Assembly (NCBI RefSeq): GCF_014699005.1 | Contig: NZ_JACWZY010000032.1 | Span: 1-64,000, forward strand | DNA length: 64,000 nt | Origin: Spirosoma profusum | Lineage (GTDB): Bacteria > Bacteroidota > Bacteroidia > Cytophagales > Spirosomataceae | Direction: 5' to 3' | Part shown: positions 19,301-26,716 of the stretch, one piece after another | How positions within the stretch are numbered: position 1 is the stretch's first letter | Layout of the letters: each line of letters opens with the position of its first letter | Notes under the pieces: model-generated | Database searches by the model: none | Seen by the model: the letters and a program-made list of their open reading frames with translations, nothing else | What the model was told of the DNA's origin: nothing | Position numbers and translations under genes: made by a program

Positions 19301-20246
19301 CAACAGCCTCACGCTATCGGTGGCTGGCTTACCCGCTGGGCTGAGTTTTGTTTCGCCTAACACCATCAGTGGTACGCCTTCCACAACAGTTGGTTCGCCC
19401 TTCACCGTGACAGTAGTGGCTACCGATTCCGGGGGACTTGCAGCCAGCACGAGCTTTTCGCTAACAGTGCAGCCTACGAGTTTTAGCATTGTGAAGGTTA
19501 TCATGCTTGACTGTAATCACGTGGGTTACTATGAACGACGAATCAACTTCGAGGTCAGCTACAGCGGTACTAATGGACAGCCCATCAGCGTGTCGGTGGT
19601 CAACGAGATGAATAGTACGACAATCATTGAACCCTATCAACTGAATCTGTTCACTGACAACCCGGTGATTGTGCTACGTGCTCGTCAGCAGGGTACTCCG
19701 GGAGAAGCTACATTCAACTACAACTGGCTGACTAATTGTGCCAACGGAAATCCTAAAGTGGAGAATCCCATTCCTCCCCAATCGGTTACAGTAGCGACCG
19801 TATTTAGCTATACGATTCCCGCCAACACCTTCACCGATGCTGAAACGGCTAACAGTCTGAGCCTGTCGGTAGCGGGTCTGCCAGCCGGGCTGAGTTTTGT
19901 TTCGCCCAATCTGATTACGGGCGTACCATCAACGACGGTGGGGTCACCCTTTACGGTGACGGTCGTCGCTACGGATGCAAGTGGCGGTTCGGTTTTCACG
20001 ATTTTTCCGTTGAGTGTACTAAATACAGGTGCCTGTAGTAGTATGCACACCCTGAAAGCGGGCGATTGGAGCGATGTGAGTGTATGGTCGTGTGGGTGGG
20101 TGCCTTCGCTTACGGACGTAGTGACGCTCAATCATGCTGTCAGTGTACCTGTCAGTTACCAGGCTCAGGCCCAACGGTTACTATATTCGCAGGCTGGGCA
20201 ACTGATGATGGGCACTAATAGTCGATTACAATTAGGTGGTAATTAG
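13377..20246 (+). CDS. Giant secreted protein: Ig-like, VCBS/FG-GAP and plant-type LRR arrays
   Basis: The product is 2289 residues from the ATG at 13377, two codons after an alternative GTG. A hydrophobic N-terminus is followed by a Big_5-like Ig domain (PTRNQRNAVRNTNVAVTF; ATLAQGN). Six VCBS/FG-GAP repeats follow, each with a calcium-loop pattern such as GDVDGDGDLD. Two cassettes then each contain an Ig-like domain, an LRR N-cap (NGPNWTNKTRW; NPCGWYGVSC), a 24-residue LRR array with the LSGSIP signature (ten then eleven repeats), a CYPASLTALC end and a PKD-like domain. Five short Ig-like repeats (YRWNTGATTSSISA type) and two cadherin-like He_PIG domains follow. It ends with a WSDVSVWSCGWVPS module common in secreted Bacteroidota proteins. 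A surface adhesin or binding role is likely. Confidence 0.85.
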   Translation: MTHFSTFLFPLRAFPILSTWLMLLSHAYTTTMAHEVRFVMGADTTGPPPSAAVRSMARQAALLSIASVSPTRNQRNAVRNTNVAVTFDQPLSNTGATLGALRLFSQQRGGQLRNGAGGSASVSGNTLTFNPTLDFKPGEKVYATVTTDIQSTGSATLAQGNVFEFIAQSGGTGKSNFKPHPTTPIVYVGNTPYNAEVGDLDGDGDLDIVTANIYSNNISVRLNDGLGNFIPHSTNPEILVGLNPYNVALGDVDGDGDLDMLAPNVGDDNLSVLLNNGSGSFTPHSTNPRPSASGVYYVALGDVDGDGDLDALVSSGTSFVSVFLNNGSGSFILQPTTIPVGGGCVVLVSGDVDSDGDLDFVTTNQNSNNVSVRLNDGSGNFTAPTSNADISVGSFPRWLAKGDVDSDGDLDVLVANYNDLNAGILLNDGSGNFNPHPTNANPDVHGRPIGVNLGDVDGDGDLDLLAVDGASNLVDVLLNQPIAPVVSGFAATSSIACVGSVATFTATIGNVSGSYTYTLTNGTSTTTGSTSNTALNVSLVASGSGTQSFSLIVSANGSSTVVITNLTVGSHPDYQPLVDFYNATNGPNWTNKTRWMTSCDPCTGNGGFPWYGVTCLAGRVSQLELQNNGLSGSIPASLSALTNLQQLNLSANQLSGSIPTSLSALTNLQRLTLSGNLLSGTIPASLSALTNLKYLFLSNNQLSGSIPSTIGSLTNLQHFYLNNNQLSGSIPSTIGNLTNLQYLDLTTNQLSGSIPESMGSLINLQELRLNDNRLSGSIPSTLGSLTNVQVLNLYNNQLSGSIPSTLGSLSNLLQLYLNNNQLSGSIPSTLGNLTNPTLLVLHTNQLSGCYPASLTALCEISTMSFSNNAGLPGGGSNTALDAFCATGQGRDDFVPTATAGSSTATVGNVVSLSTAGGISYRWTAPVGAQLNSSTSSVVSVTLTTAGVKTFTVVVSQGGSCSQTAIVSVTATAVAPTVSGFAATSETVCAGSVATFTATVGNVSGSYAYTLTNGSSTTSGTSSSTIFSASLVVSGSESQSFSLVVSDDGTTVATTTLTVGSHPDLQALTDLYNSTNGAGWTNKTGWLTSCNPCGWYGVSCIGGRVVTLDLSRNALSGSIPSSLSALSNLKNLQLDYNQLRGSIPSSLGLLTNLTFINLISNELSGSIPASLGSLTNLGYLDISYNTLSGSIPASFSALSKLQTLSLDNNQLSGSIPGSLGALANLKYLGLSSNALSGSIPTSFSALSKLERLELNINQLSGNIPAGLSILSNLQTLFLSSNQLSGSIPESLSALSNLEYLYLDRNELSGSIPVNLGALTDLKLLSLHSNNLSGSIPASLGALTNLQSLYLNSNQLSGCYPASLTALCGISNKVFASNVGLPSGGSSAGFNAFCATGRGSDAFVPIATASPASTTVGNVISLSTTGGASYSWRVPSGAVFTSSASSNVVSASLTTSGVKTFTVVVSQGGSCTQTAMVSVTATAVVPTVSGFAATSGTVCVGSVATFTATIGNVSGSYAYTLTNGTSSTTGTSSNTALTLPQPASGSGSQSFTLIVSNNDQSTTATAGLWVNPLPTTSLQASGTLTCATTSVTLIAGGGSIGQPFSYSFSGAGLVSQNPISGTAVAAATGTYSVTVTTSGGCSATATTSVSSNTTTPTATILAPSSATLTCTMPSLSLTATGGGTYRWDNNSISAIRSVTASGPYSVTVTSVNGCSSTASIQISQHDTPPTLSINPVSATLTCTNPVVSLTAVGTGSYRWNTGATTSSISATSAAIYSVTLTGTNGCSSTATAQVFQDNSAPSVNINPTSATLSCANPVVSLSVIGSGTYRWNTGAVTSMISATLADTYSVTLTSTNGCTATASAQVFQNNSLPTVSITPGSATLSCNTSSVSLSAVGTGTYRWNTGDATSSISATLAGTYSVTLTGTNGCSSTASTSVTYRNCAPTLANAIPSQFANLGTAFSYVIPATTFTDAETPNSLTLSVAGLPAGLSFVSPNTISGTPSTTVGSPFTVTVVATDSGGLAASTSFSLTVQPTSFSIVKVIMLDCNHVGYYERRINFEVSYSGTNGQPISVSVVNEMNSTTIIEPYQLNLFTDNPVIVLRARQQGTPGEATFNYNWLTNCANGNPKVENPIPPQSVTVATVFSYTIPANTFTDAETANSLSLSVAGLPAGLSFVSPNLITGVPSTTVGSPFTVTVVATDASGGSVFTIFPLSVLNTGACSSMHTLKAGDWSDVSVWSCGWVPSLTDVVTLNHAVSVPVSYQAQAQRLLYSQAGQLMMGTNSRLQLGGN

Positions 20247-20288
20247 CGCGAGTTATAAAAATTTTCCGAGTTAATCGGCTTACTTTTA

Positions 20289-20334
20289 GTGTCTTATGGG
20301 GTGATCCGCTGCGTCAGGATACCCCATAAGACAC
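20289..20334. terminator. Bidirectional hairpin between convergent genes
   Basis: A perfect 13-bp stem, GTGTCTTATGGGG (20289-20301) with CCCCATAAGACAC (20322-20334), around a 20-base loop. It lies between two convergent genes, so it probably ends transcription from both sides. Confidence 0.65.
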
Positions 20335-20340
20335 ATTGTG

Positions 20341-20880
20341 TTAAAGCTTTTCGGACGCCTGCTTCTGGACCAATAACACCTGTTTGGTAATAGGAAGCAA
20401 CTCCAGATAAGCTACATCGCCCTCGTCAAGATAATCATAAAAGCAACCATCAGTGATTGATACTGTTTCTTCCTTTGGATCGGCTAACCATTTAAATTCC
20501 ACCTGATAGGATGTACCTCCATTATTGCGGAAATGCGTATTTTTCGAGAGTACTTCGATCTGGCCAGCCTGCTTAACACCTATTTTCGTATCCTGCCGCT
20601 GTTGCAGAAGTACGCAACCCCATATAGTAGAAACGCCAAGTATCAAAAAGAAATAATTCATACTATAGTCATCTGAATTATACCGGGAAAAATGCCCTTT
20701 ACAGAGGCCAAACAAGATCGTACCAACCATAAAAATGACCCATGCCCATATCATTTGCTGCATAAAGGATTTTACCTTGGCCTTATCTGCTTCTGAGAAG
20801 GGAACAAAATTGGGGAAAACAGGCGCCAGATTTTTATCTGAATCATTGGTAATCAATTTATTGGCTGAATTCGTCTCCAT
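20341..20880 (-). CDS. Two-helix membrane protein of unknown function
   Basis: The 179-residue protein has a polar N-terminus, two transmembrane helices (about 47-65 and 77-95; WAWVIFMVGTILFGLC and MNYFFLILGVSTIWGCVLL) and a C-terminal beta-rich soluble domain (QAGQIEVLSKNTHFRNNGG, YLELLPITKQVLLVQK). This resembles DUF3592-like proteins in layout. No catalytic motif is visible. It faces the giant secreted protein gene across a shared hairpin and stands alone on its strand. Confidence 0.7.
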   Translation of the reverse strand: METNSANKLITNDSDKNLAPVFPNFVPFSEADKAKVKSFMQQMIWAWVIFMVGTILFGLCKGHFSRYNSDDYSMNYFFLILGVSTIWGCVLLQQRQDTKIGVKQAGQIEVLSKNTHFRNNGGTSYQVEFKWLADPKEETVSITDGCFYDYLDEGDVAYLELLPITKQVLLVQKQASEKL

Positions 20881-21282
20881 CGGTTTAGCTAGTTAAAAGA
20901 TACCTTGCAAAGTTGCATCGCTTCCAACTGGCTGTAAATCGAGGCATGCCTATATTGTGGCTATAGGAAAATCTATATTTTATCACACAAAAGCCTGGTT
21001 AGGTAGGAAATAGATTGATTTGCCCGGAGAGTCAGTTAGGGCTGGCTGTTTTACCGTTGCGTTTTGGAAGGGTACAGGTAGATCTCAATAGTGTTAGAAA
21101 CTATGAAAATTGGCTCAGAAACTGATTGGGGTAAGTAAATCATCTTGCTACGACAGAAAATAATTCAGACAGTTTCAGGCCAGCATTTAAATAGTTACCG
21201 ATAACTAATTCTTAGGTATTTTATATTGTTAATTGATAGATAGTTATCTACTTTTAGCTATTCTTCTTAGACTGACTTTCGT
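20881..21282. other. Divergent intergenic region with degenerate palindrome
   Basis: No gene seen. GAAACTATGAAAATTGG near 21095 and CAGACAGTTTCAGGC near 21165 form a degenerate inverted pair related to the arms at 3062-3183. The AT-rich stretch 21185-21270 probably holds the promoter of the coiled-coil protein gene. Confidence 0.4.
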
Positions 21283-22590
21283 ATGAAAACACTTTACCTG
21301 CTATTTGCTGTTCTATTTAGCCATGCACTGATAGCTCAGACCAATACATTTTTAGGAAGAGGAGCTGGTGTCAGTAGCACAACAATGGCTACTAATAACA
21401 CATTTATTGGGCATAATGCTGGCCGAGCTACAACTAGTGGCATTAATAATTCCTTTTTAGGCGAGCAAGCCGGATTCTCAAATACGTCTGGCCTGGCGAA
21501 TGTTTTTATTGGGTTTCAAACCGGCTACAGTAACACGACTGGTCTTGGTAACCTGTTCATGGGTCAACTCGCTGGTTATAACAGCAACGGCAGCTACAAT
21601 ATGTTCATTGGCAATAGTTCGGGGCAAGGAACCACGAGCGGGTCTGGTAACACTTTCATTGGCAATGGCTCGGGCTATGGCAATACCACGGGCCAGAACA
21701 ATACCTATATCGGCAATGGGGCTGGCTTTACCGGCAATGGGGCTGGTCAGAGCAACACCTTCATCGGCCAGAATGCGGGCGTCTCATCGGGTGCCGTGGT
21801 TAATAACTCGACGGCCATCGGGGCGGGTGCTCAGGTATCGGCCGACAATTCGATTGTGTTGGGGGCTCCCAGTCCTTTGTGGAAAGTAGGCATCGGCAAC
21901 ACCGCTCCCAACAATAAGCTGGAGATTACTCATGGCACCAATGGTCAATCGGGTCTGCGGTTTACCAACCTGAAGAGTTCAAACGCTGCTTCAGCGACTA
22001 ATCAAACCAAAGTACTGTCCGTCAATGAGAATGGCGATGTCATTCTAGTTAGCACTAATGCTTCGACTCGGGAGGGTGTAACGGAAGTGTTCTGGCAACG
22101 TAAAGGTTCATTTTTGCAAAGCATCCAGGATGATGCAGTAGTCATTGGCTCTAACGTAGCACGTACTCCAGCCGGTTACAAACTATTCGTAGAACAGGGT
22201 ATTCTAACCGAGAAAGTGAAAGTGGCCGTGAAGAATACGTCGGAATGGAGTGATAAAGTATTTGATGATACGTATCAGCTGAAAGGTTTGTCTGAAGTGG
22301 AAAACTATATCAAACTCAACAAGCATTTACCAGGAATTCCATCGGCTCAGGAAATGGTGGAAAAAGGCAATGACCTACACAAGACCGACGCTAAATTGCT
22401 GGAAAAGATTGAAGAGTTAACGCTCTACAGCATTCAATTGGAGAAAGCTGATCAGGTGAAGCAGCAGAAGATCCAGCAGTTGGAAGCCGAAGTTGGCGAG
22501 TTAAAGAAACAGCAACAACAGTTTCAGAACCAACAGGCCGAAATTAATCAGTTGAAAAAGTTAATGAAGCAATTAGGAGCCAGGAAATAA
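21283..22590 (+). CDS. Secreted fibre-like protein with head repeats and C-terminal coiled coil
   Basis: The 435-residue protein starts with a signal peptide (MKTLYLLFAVLFSHALIAQ). Residues about 20-190 are repeats of about 18-20 residues with N-T-F-I-G-x-x-A-G at the core (NTFIGHNAGRATTSG, NTYIGNGAGFTGNG), a YadA-head-like left-handed beta roll. The C-terminal third has a block, EWSDKVFDDTYQLKGLSEVE, HLPGIPSAQEM and LLEKIEELTLYSIQLEK, typical of Bacteroidota tail-fibre-like proteins, ending in a strong heptad coiled coil rich in K, Q and E. The protein probably forms a trimeric surface fibre. It shares its general plan, but not its C-terminal domain, with the S74 protein at 3632-5146. Confidence 0.8.
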   Translation: MKTLYLLFAVLFSHALIAQTNTFLGRGAGVSSTTMATNNTFIGHNAGRATTSGINNSFLGEQAGFSNTSGLANVFIGFQTGYSNTTGLGNLFMGQLAGYNSNGSYNMFIGNSSGQGTTSGSGNTFIGNGSGYGNTTGQNNTYIGNGAGFTGNGAGQSNTFIGQNAGVSSGAVVNNSTAIGAGAQVSADNSIVLGAPSPLWKVGIGNTAPNNKLEITHGTNGQSGLRFTNLKSSNAASATNQTKVLSVNENGDVILVSTNASTREGVTEVFWQRKGSFLQSIQDDAVVIGSNVARTPAGYKLFVEQGILTEKVKVAVKNTSEWSDKVFDDTYQLKGLSEVENYIKLNKHLPGIPSAQEMVEKGNDLHKTDAKLLEKIEELTLYSIQLEKADQVKQQKIQQLEAEVGELKKQQQQFQNQQAEINQLKKLMKQLGARK

Positions 22591-22601
22591 GGCCCAATAA
22601 A

Positions 22602-22665
22602 TGAATGAAAAATGCGTAATGAATAATCCCTGATAGGTCATTGTTCATTACGCATTTTTCATTCA
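22602..22665. terminator. Perfect 22-bp inverted repeat between convergent genes
   Basis: TGAATGAAAAATGCGTAATGAA (arm 22602-22623) pairs perfectly with 22644-22665 across a 20-base loop. It starts 12 bases after the coiled-coil gene stop and its right arm covers the last codons and stop of the convergent gene at 22659. Probable bidirectional terminator of the dispersed palindrome type. Confidence 0.7.
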
Positions 22666-22961
22666 CTTAACGCTTGCTGAACAAGGATTTTCCATTCTTC
22701 GTCCAGTGTGCCTTCGAAAAACGGGGCTTTAGCTCGGCGGTACCAGTATCCGGCATTAAAACGGTCGCCTTCCTTGCGGTGCAAATAAGCATGGAGTCGG
22801 TCATATCGCTGTTCACCTTCGCAACTCTGGGCAATATTGTGTGCCTTTTCCCAATCGCCGTTTGCGTCATACCATAGACCCTGTAAAACGGGGTGCAGGT
22901 CAACGGGCGGTTTGGAGCCAGCGAGTGATACACTGAACTGTTCGAACGTCATAACAGTCAT
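22659..22961 (-). CDS. Conserved hypothetical 100-residue protein
   Basis: A soluble, aromatic-rich protein with the pattern HPVLQGLWYDANGDWEKAH, CEGEQRYDRLHAYLHRKEGD and FNAGYWYRRAKAP. I recognise this as a widespread small hypothetical family, possibly a helical TPR-like fold, but no function is known to me. ATG codons at 22961 and 22952 are both possible starts. It ends inside the right arm of a palindrome. It lies 9 bases after the stop of the RsiV-like lipoprotein gene on the same strand, so they form a likely operon. Confidence 0.7.
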   Translation of the reverse strand: MTVMTFEQFSVSLAGSKPPVDLHPVLQGLWYDANGDWEKAHNIAQSCEGEQRYDRLHAYLHRKEGDRFNAGYWYRRAKAPFFEGTLDEEWKILVQQALSE

Positions 22962-22970
22962 AATATAAGT

Positions 22971-23768
22971 TTATAACCAGTTGTCACGTAGTAGCCCATT
23001 CAACTGTTCGTACGGAATTGTTACCTGAATTGGGCCGACGCTGTAGGCAGCAATTTCATACGAGTTGTAATAAAAAATCATTCCGTCGCGGTTAAATCCC
23101 ACATTTTCAGGTAAGAAAAAACGGCCGTCGTGCAGAAAGTAACCTTGTTGTTCCAGATTATCCTGTGGCAGTAGCGACTGCTGTTTTCGGAAGGCTTTCT
23201 CCACCACACCCAGCAGAGCCGTTGTATCGGCTACAATATCATTTAACGTAAGCCGACGCCCCGTATCGCGATCAAAGGTGTAATACGTCAGATTGCTGGT
23301 TGGATGGGCCCCGCCCGTATAGGCGTACGTTTCAAATTTAACCGTCAACGCTTTCGGTCCCGCATGAACGGTATCTGCCGTGGTTTCGAGTTCCCAGCAA
23401 CCATTCAACGAACCCATGTCCTTTCGGACATCCTCATAATCGGTTGCAAATAACGCGGCTGCTTTATCCAGATTGGTTCGGGCGTCGGGGCTCTGAGCTA
23501 CCGAACTACTGTCGAGCCAGTTGACAATGCTGTGGACCGCCAGCAGGTGCAGGCTGTCATTGATTTTGCGGGCAACTTCGGTATCTTCTTTCAGTAATAC
23601 GTAGGAAACAGATACCGAAACGCCTGTATTGCTGGTTGTATCACAACGCGTTGAGCCGGCAAACGTAAAGTGCTGCCTGTCCAGAGCGGGTGGTCCTGAT
23701 CGCGTTGACTGACACGCTGAAAACAGGCAGATGGCAAAGAGAAAAAATGCGGCAATACAATACTTCAT
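22971..23768 (-). CDS. Lipoprotein with DUF4163/DUF3298 (RsiV-like) domains
   Basis: The 265-residue protein begins MKYCIAAFFLFAICLFSACQ, with a lipobox at the cysteine (about residue 19). Residues about 45-160 match the DUF4163 pattern and about 165-260 the DUF3298 pattern: FETYAYTGGAHPTSNLTYYT, a LTLNDIV segment and VTIPYEQLNGLL near the end. In other bacteria this pair forms lysozyme-binding or deacetylase-associated periplasmic modules (RsiV, PdaC). No deacetylase domain is attached here. It is probably anchored to the periplasmic or outer membrane leaflet. The 100-residue protein gene follows 9 bases later. Confidence 0.8.
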   Translation of the reverse strand: MKYCIAAFFLFAICLFSACQSTRSGPPALDRQHFTFAGSTRCDTTSNTGVSVSVSYVLLKEDTEVARKINDSLHLLAVHSIVNWLDSSSVAQSPDARTNLDKAAALFATDYEDVRKDMGSLNGCWELETTADTVHAGPKALTVKFETYAYTGGAHPTSNLTYYTFDRDTGRRLTLNDIVADTTALLGVVEKAFRKQQSLLPQDNLEQQGYFLHDGRFFLPENVGFNRDGMIFYYNSYEIAAYSVGPIQVTIPYEQLNGLLRDNWL

Positions 23769-23879
23769 GCAAAAGGGAACGTACTGACTAACGATGAGAA
23801 CCAGAAGTAATCAAACAAGTGCAGCGGCTCGCTCTTGTTACGTATCAGTACGGTTCCGCCCCTTCCTGCTCACTCCCTT

Positions 23880-24614
23880 TTACAAACTTAACAAATCTTT
23901 AAACCGAATAGCCTGCCGACGGCTAATTTCGATTTTATCGCCCCCACGTAGCGTTACCAGCAATCCACCACTGAACCAGGGTTCGATTTTCTCAATCCAC
24001 TGAAGATTAATGATATGTTTGCGATTGGCCCGGAAGAACGTAGCGGGATTTAAACGGTCTTCCAGTGCATTTAACGATTTAAGAACCAATGGTTTCTGAT
24101 CGTCGAAATACAGCCGGACGTAGTTGCCCATCGACTCGAATAAACGGACTTTCCCTAATTTCACAAACCAGCATTTCTCGCCGTCTTTTACGAAAACCTG
24201 GTCGTTTTCACCCAGAATTTTACCCGACGAACCCGAGATCAATCCAGTTGAATCAGGAATGTGCTGTTCTTCTTCGACCCGGTGAATGGCTTCGGATAGA
24301 CGGGCCAGCTCAACGGGTTTGAGCAGGTAGTCGAGGGCATTGAATTCGAAAGCTTTGATCGCGTATTCGTCGAAAGCGGTGGTGAAAATGACCTCCGGTG
24401 TTTTGCCTTCAATCGACTGCAATAGCTCAAAGCCGTTTTTGCCCGGCATCTGAATATCCAGAAACAGTAATTCCGGCTGTAAGTCTTCAATCATCGGCAG
24501 GGCTTCATCGGCATTGGCCGCTTCGCCTATAATCTGAATCTTGGGGAAGTTTTCGAGCAGCCGACGTAATTCGTTGCGAGCCAGCCGTTCGTCGTCGATA
24601 ATGATGGTTTTCAT
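23880..24614 (-). CDS. LytTR-family response regulator
   Basis: The 244-residue protein begins MKTIIIDDERLARNELRRLL with the receiver acidic pair. The phosphoacceptor is in LLFLDIQMPGKNGFELL (Asp about 54) and the conserved lysine in NALDYLLKPVE. The C-terminal LytTR domain (about 140-244) has FFRANRKHIINLQWIEKI. It lies 92 bases downstream of a LytS-type kinase gene on the same strand, and the two form a standard two-component pair. Target genes are not evident; the RsiV-like lipoprotein gene downstream could be co-transcribed. Confidence 0.92.
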   Translation of the reverse strand: MKTIIIDDERLARNELRRLLENFPKIQIIGEAANADEALPMIEDLQPELLFLDIQMPGKNGFELLQSIEGKTPEVIFTTAFDEYAIKAFEFNALDYLLKPVELARLSEAIHRVEEEQHIPDSTGLISGSSGKILGENDQVFVKDGEKCWFVKLGKVRLFESMGNYVRLYFDDQKPLVLKSLNALEDRLNPATFFRANRKHIINLQWIEKIEPWFSGGLLVTLRGGDKIEISRRQAIRFKDLLSL

Positions 24615-24706
24615 AGTGTAAAGTTATGAGTCAGCCGTAAGAAATCAGAAGCGTATACTAAGAATGTCTGCGATAAAAGGCCAACGAATACGGCCATTTT
24701 CGCGGC

Positions 24707-25825
24707 TCATTTTTCACTCCTGACACTTACTTCCTTCTTTCGGAAGATACCTTCCGACTGAGCAGGGATGGTTATTTCGGCACAAACCACCGGACCGCCA
24801 TTACGTATTGCAAACGTTTCACCAGTCTGGTCGTGGGTATTTTCTTCCTGAAAAATGCGGAATTCGGCTTCTGGACCGTAAAGTAGCTCAAGCCGCTGGG
24901 CAGTATTGGCTAGCCCAAAACCTCCTGACGCTTTCTTATCGCCAAGTACGCCCGTATTGCGGATGAGAATATGCAGTTTATCGGCCTCAACCATTGATTT
25001 TACTTCTACAAAACCACCCCCCACGGCTGTCGATACGCCATGCTTGATAGCATTTTCAACCAGCGTCTGAAGCATCATCGGTGGCACCTGCCAGAATAAC
25101 GTCCGGCCGTCGAGGTCAATGTGCGAGGTGAGCCGATCTTCGTAACGTACCTTTTCGAGCGCCAGATAATCTTCCACGGTTTTAATTTCCTCGCGCAATT
25201 CGACGGTTTTGCGTCGGTCGGCCAGCAACGAATTACGTAGCAGATTCGAAAGCTGCGTGATACCCTGCTGCGCTTTGGTCGGATTTTCGTAAACGAGGGC
25301 CCGAATGCTGTTCAGGGCGTTGAAAACAAAATGTGGATTCAATTGCGAACGTAGCACTTTTGCTTCGGTTTCGCGGATGCTGGTTTTCAGAAGGATACGT
25401 TCAATCTCGGCGTTCCGGTTCTCTTCAACGTAGTGATAAACCGTATAACTCAGTACCCACGCCAGCATGATTTTACCCCACGACATAATGTACCCCAGAA
25501 AAACAAAGGGCTCGTTCATGAGCGTTTCGGGAGCAATAATGCGATCGATAGGCAGATTGACCATGGTCATAATCAGGGCCATCACTAAAACCGACAGCAG
25601 TACGCGGGGAGCTAGCTGGAAGAAAGGTAGCCGTACCCAGTTCCAGCGACGTATCATGAGTCGATACAGATGAGTGAGGGTAACACCCAGAAAAATATTG
25701 GCAATAGCCAGATAGAACGTCTCGTAATCAAAGCCAATTTCGAATACGTAGGCCAGATAATCGACCAACACCAGTAGCGACCATCCGAAAAACTGACAAA
25801 ACCAATATATTTTCTGCTTAGACAT
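24707..25825 (-). CDS. LytS-type membrane sensor histidine kinase
   Basis: The 372-residue protein uses the ATG at 25825; a TTG two codons earlier is less likely. Four membrane helices occupy about residues 8-150, with no extracellular domain of note. The kinase part has LRSQLNPHFVFNALNSIRAL, with the phosphoacceptor histidine, and MMLQTLVENAIKHGV as N box, then GGFGLANTAQRLELLYG. This is the compact His_kinase type usually paired with LytTR regulators, encoded immediately downstream. The signal sensed is unknown. Confidence 0.92.
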   Translation of the reverse strand: MSKQKIYWFCQFFGWSLLVLVDYLAYVFEIGFDYETFYLAIANIFLGVTLTHLYRLMIRRWNWVRLPFFQLAPRVLLSVLVMALIMTMVNLPIDRIIAPETLMNEPFVFLGYIMSWGKIMLAWVLSYTVYHYVEENRNAEIERILLKTSIRETEAKVLRSQLNPHFVFNALNSIRALVYENPTKAQQGITQLSNLLRNSLLADRRKTVELREEIKTVEDYLALEKVRYEDRLTSHIDLDGRTLFWQVPPMMLQTLVENAIKHGVSTAVGGGFVEVKSMVEADKLHILIRNTGVLGDKKASGGFGLANTAQRLELLYGPEAEFRIFQEENTHDQTGETFAIRNGGPVVCAEITIPAQSEGIFRKKEVSVRSEK

Positions 25826-25940
25826 AGGCAATGTTAGGCGGTCCCATTACCGGACAATAAGCGAATATATGGGATTAATGTTCAGCTGAACAAGATACTA
25901 CACTAGTGGAGAATATGAGTGAAGGATGGAAAAGAAAGGA

Positions 25941-26645
25941 TTACGCCATTGCCAGCGAAAGCAGATGCGCCGTGTCGTTCGATGATTCCACGGTGAAGAG
26001 TTCTGTGTCGTAATCGTAACGTAGCGTATAAAGACACAGATTGCTGTGCTCGAAATGATCCATGTCTGATAACGGGTGGTTCGTTAGCCAGCAAAGCAGA
26101 ATTCGCATCGCCCGACCATGCATGGCAATCAGAATGGTTTCTTCCTCCGGATGCGACAAGATAGTGGCAAAGGCTTCTTTCTGGCGAATAACGACCTGAT
26201 CTGGACTTTCGCCACCATCGGTTGCTACCGACGTATTGCCCGATGCCCAGGTTTCAATAAGGGTGCGGTAATACTCATTGTCCAGATTGCCCGGAACCTT
26301 GCCTTCCATCACGCCCCAGCTAATCTCATTGAGGCCCGTTAGCTTTTCGTAGGGCAGCCCCAGCTCAATAAAAAGTTCGGCGGTCTGATACGTTCGTTTG
26401 AGCCCCGAAATGTAAATTTTGTCGAACGCTACGTGCTGATACGCCTGAAAAAAAGCCAGCGCCTGCGCCCGGCCCATATCATTCAAGTCGGCATCGACGC
26501 CACTTCCCTGCACTACGCCCCGTCGATTATAGTCGGTTTCACCGTGGCGAATTAGATAGATTAACTTTTGTCCCAAGCTTATACGCTTGCCTATTGGCAA
26601 TTTTTCCCGATTTTGAGCCGCAAAATTACATAAAAAATAGTTCAT
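25941..26645 (-). CDS. Histidine phosphatase (phosphoglycerate mutase-like)
   Basis: The catalytic motif LIYLIRHGETDYNRRG places the phosphohistidine in R-H-G. The second histidine is in ILIAMHGRAMRILLCWL and the acid residue in INEISWGVMEGK. Family members usually have RHG within the first ten residues. Here the ATG at 26645 adds about 25 residues, so a TTG at 26576 (giving GQKLIYLIRHGE) may be the true start. Substrates range from phosphoglycerate to phosphorylated metabolites and cannot be assigned. The gene is divergent from the thioesterase gene. Confidence 0.87.
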   Translation of the reverse strand: MNYFLCNFAAQNREKLPIGKRISLGQKLIYLIRHGETDYNRRGVVQGSGVDADLNDMGRAQALAFFQAYQHVAFDKIYISGLKRTYQTAELFIELGLPYEKLTGLNEISWGVMEGKVPGNLDNEYYRTLIETWASGNTSVATDGGESPDQVVIRQKEAFATILSHPEEETILIAMHGRAMRILLCWLTNHPLSDMDHFEHSNLCLYTLRYDYDTELFTVESSNDTAHLLSLAMA

Positions 26646-26716
26646 ACGCTTGCATAGGCAAGGGGCGAAGTGTCATTCCGGCTATCCTTCCTGCTTTGCG
26701 TTTACTTTCTCCTTTT

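Noticed and set aside
21090..21180. Possible MITE-like copy upstream of the fibre gene
   Set aside because: Only AAACTGTCTGAA-like ends are shared; the interior does not match, so I keep it only as a degenerate palindrome.
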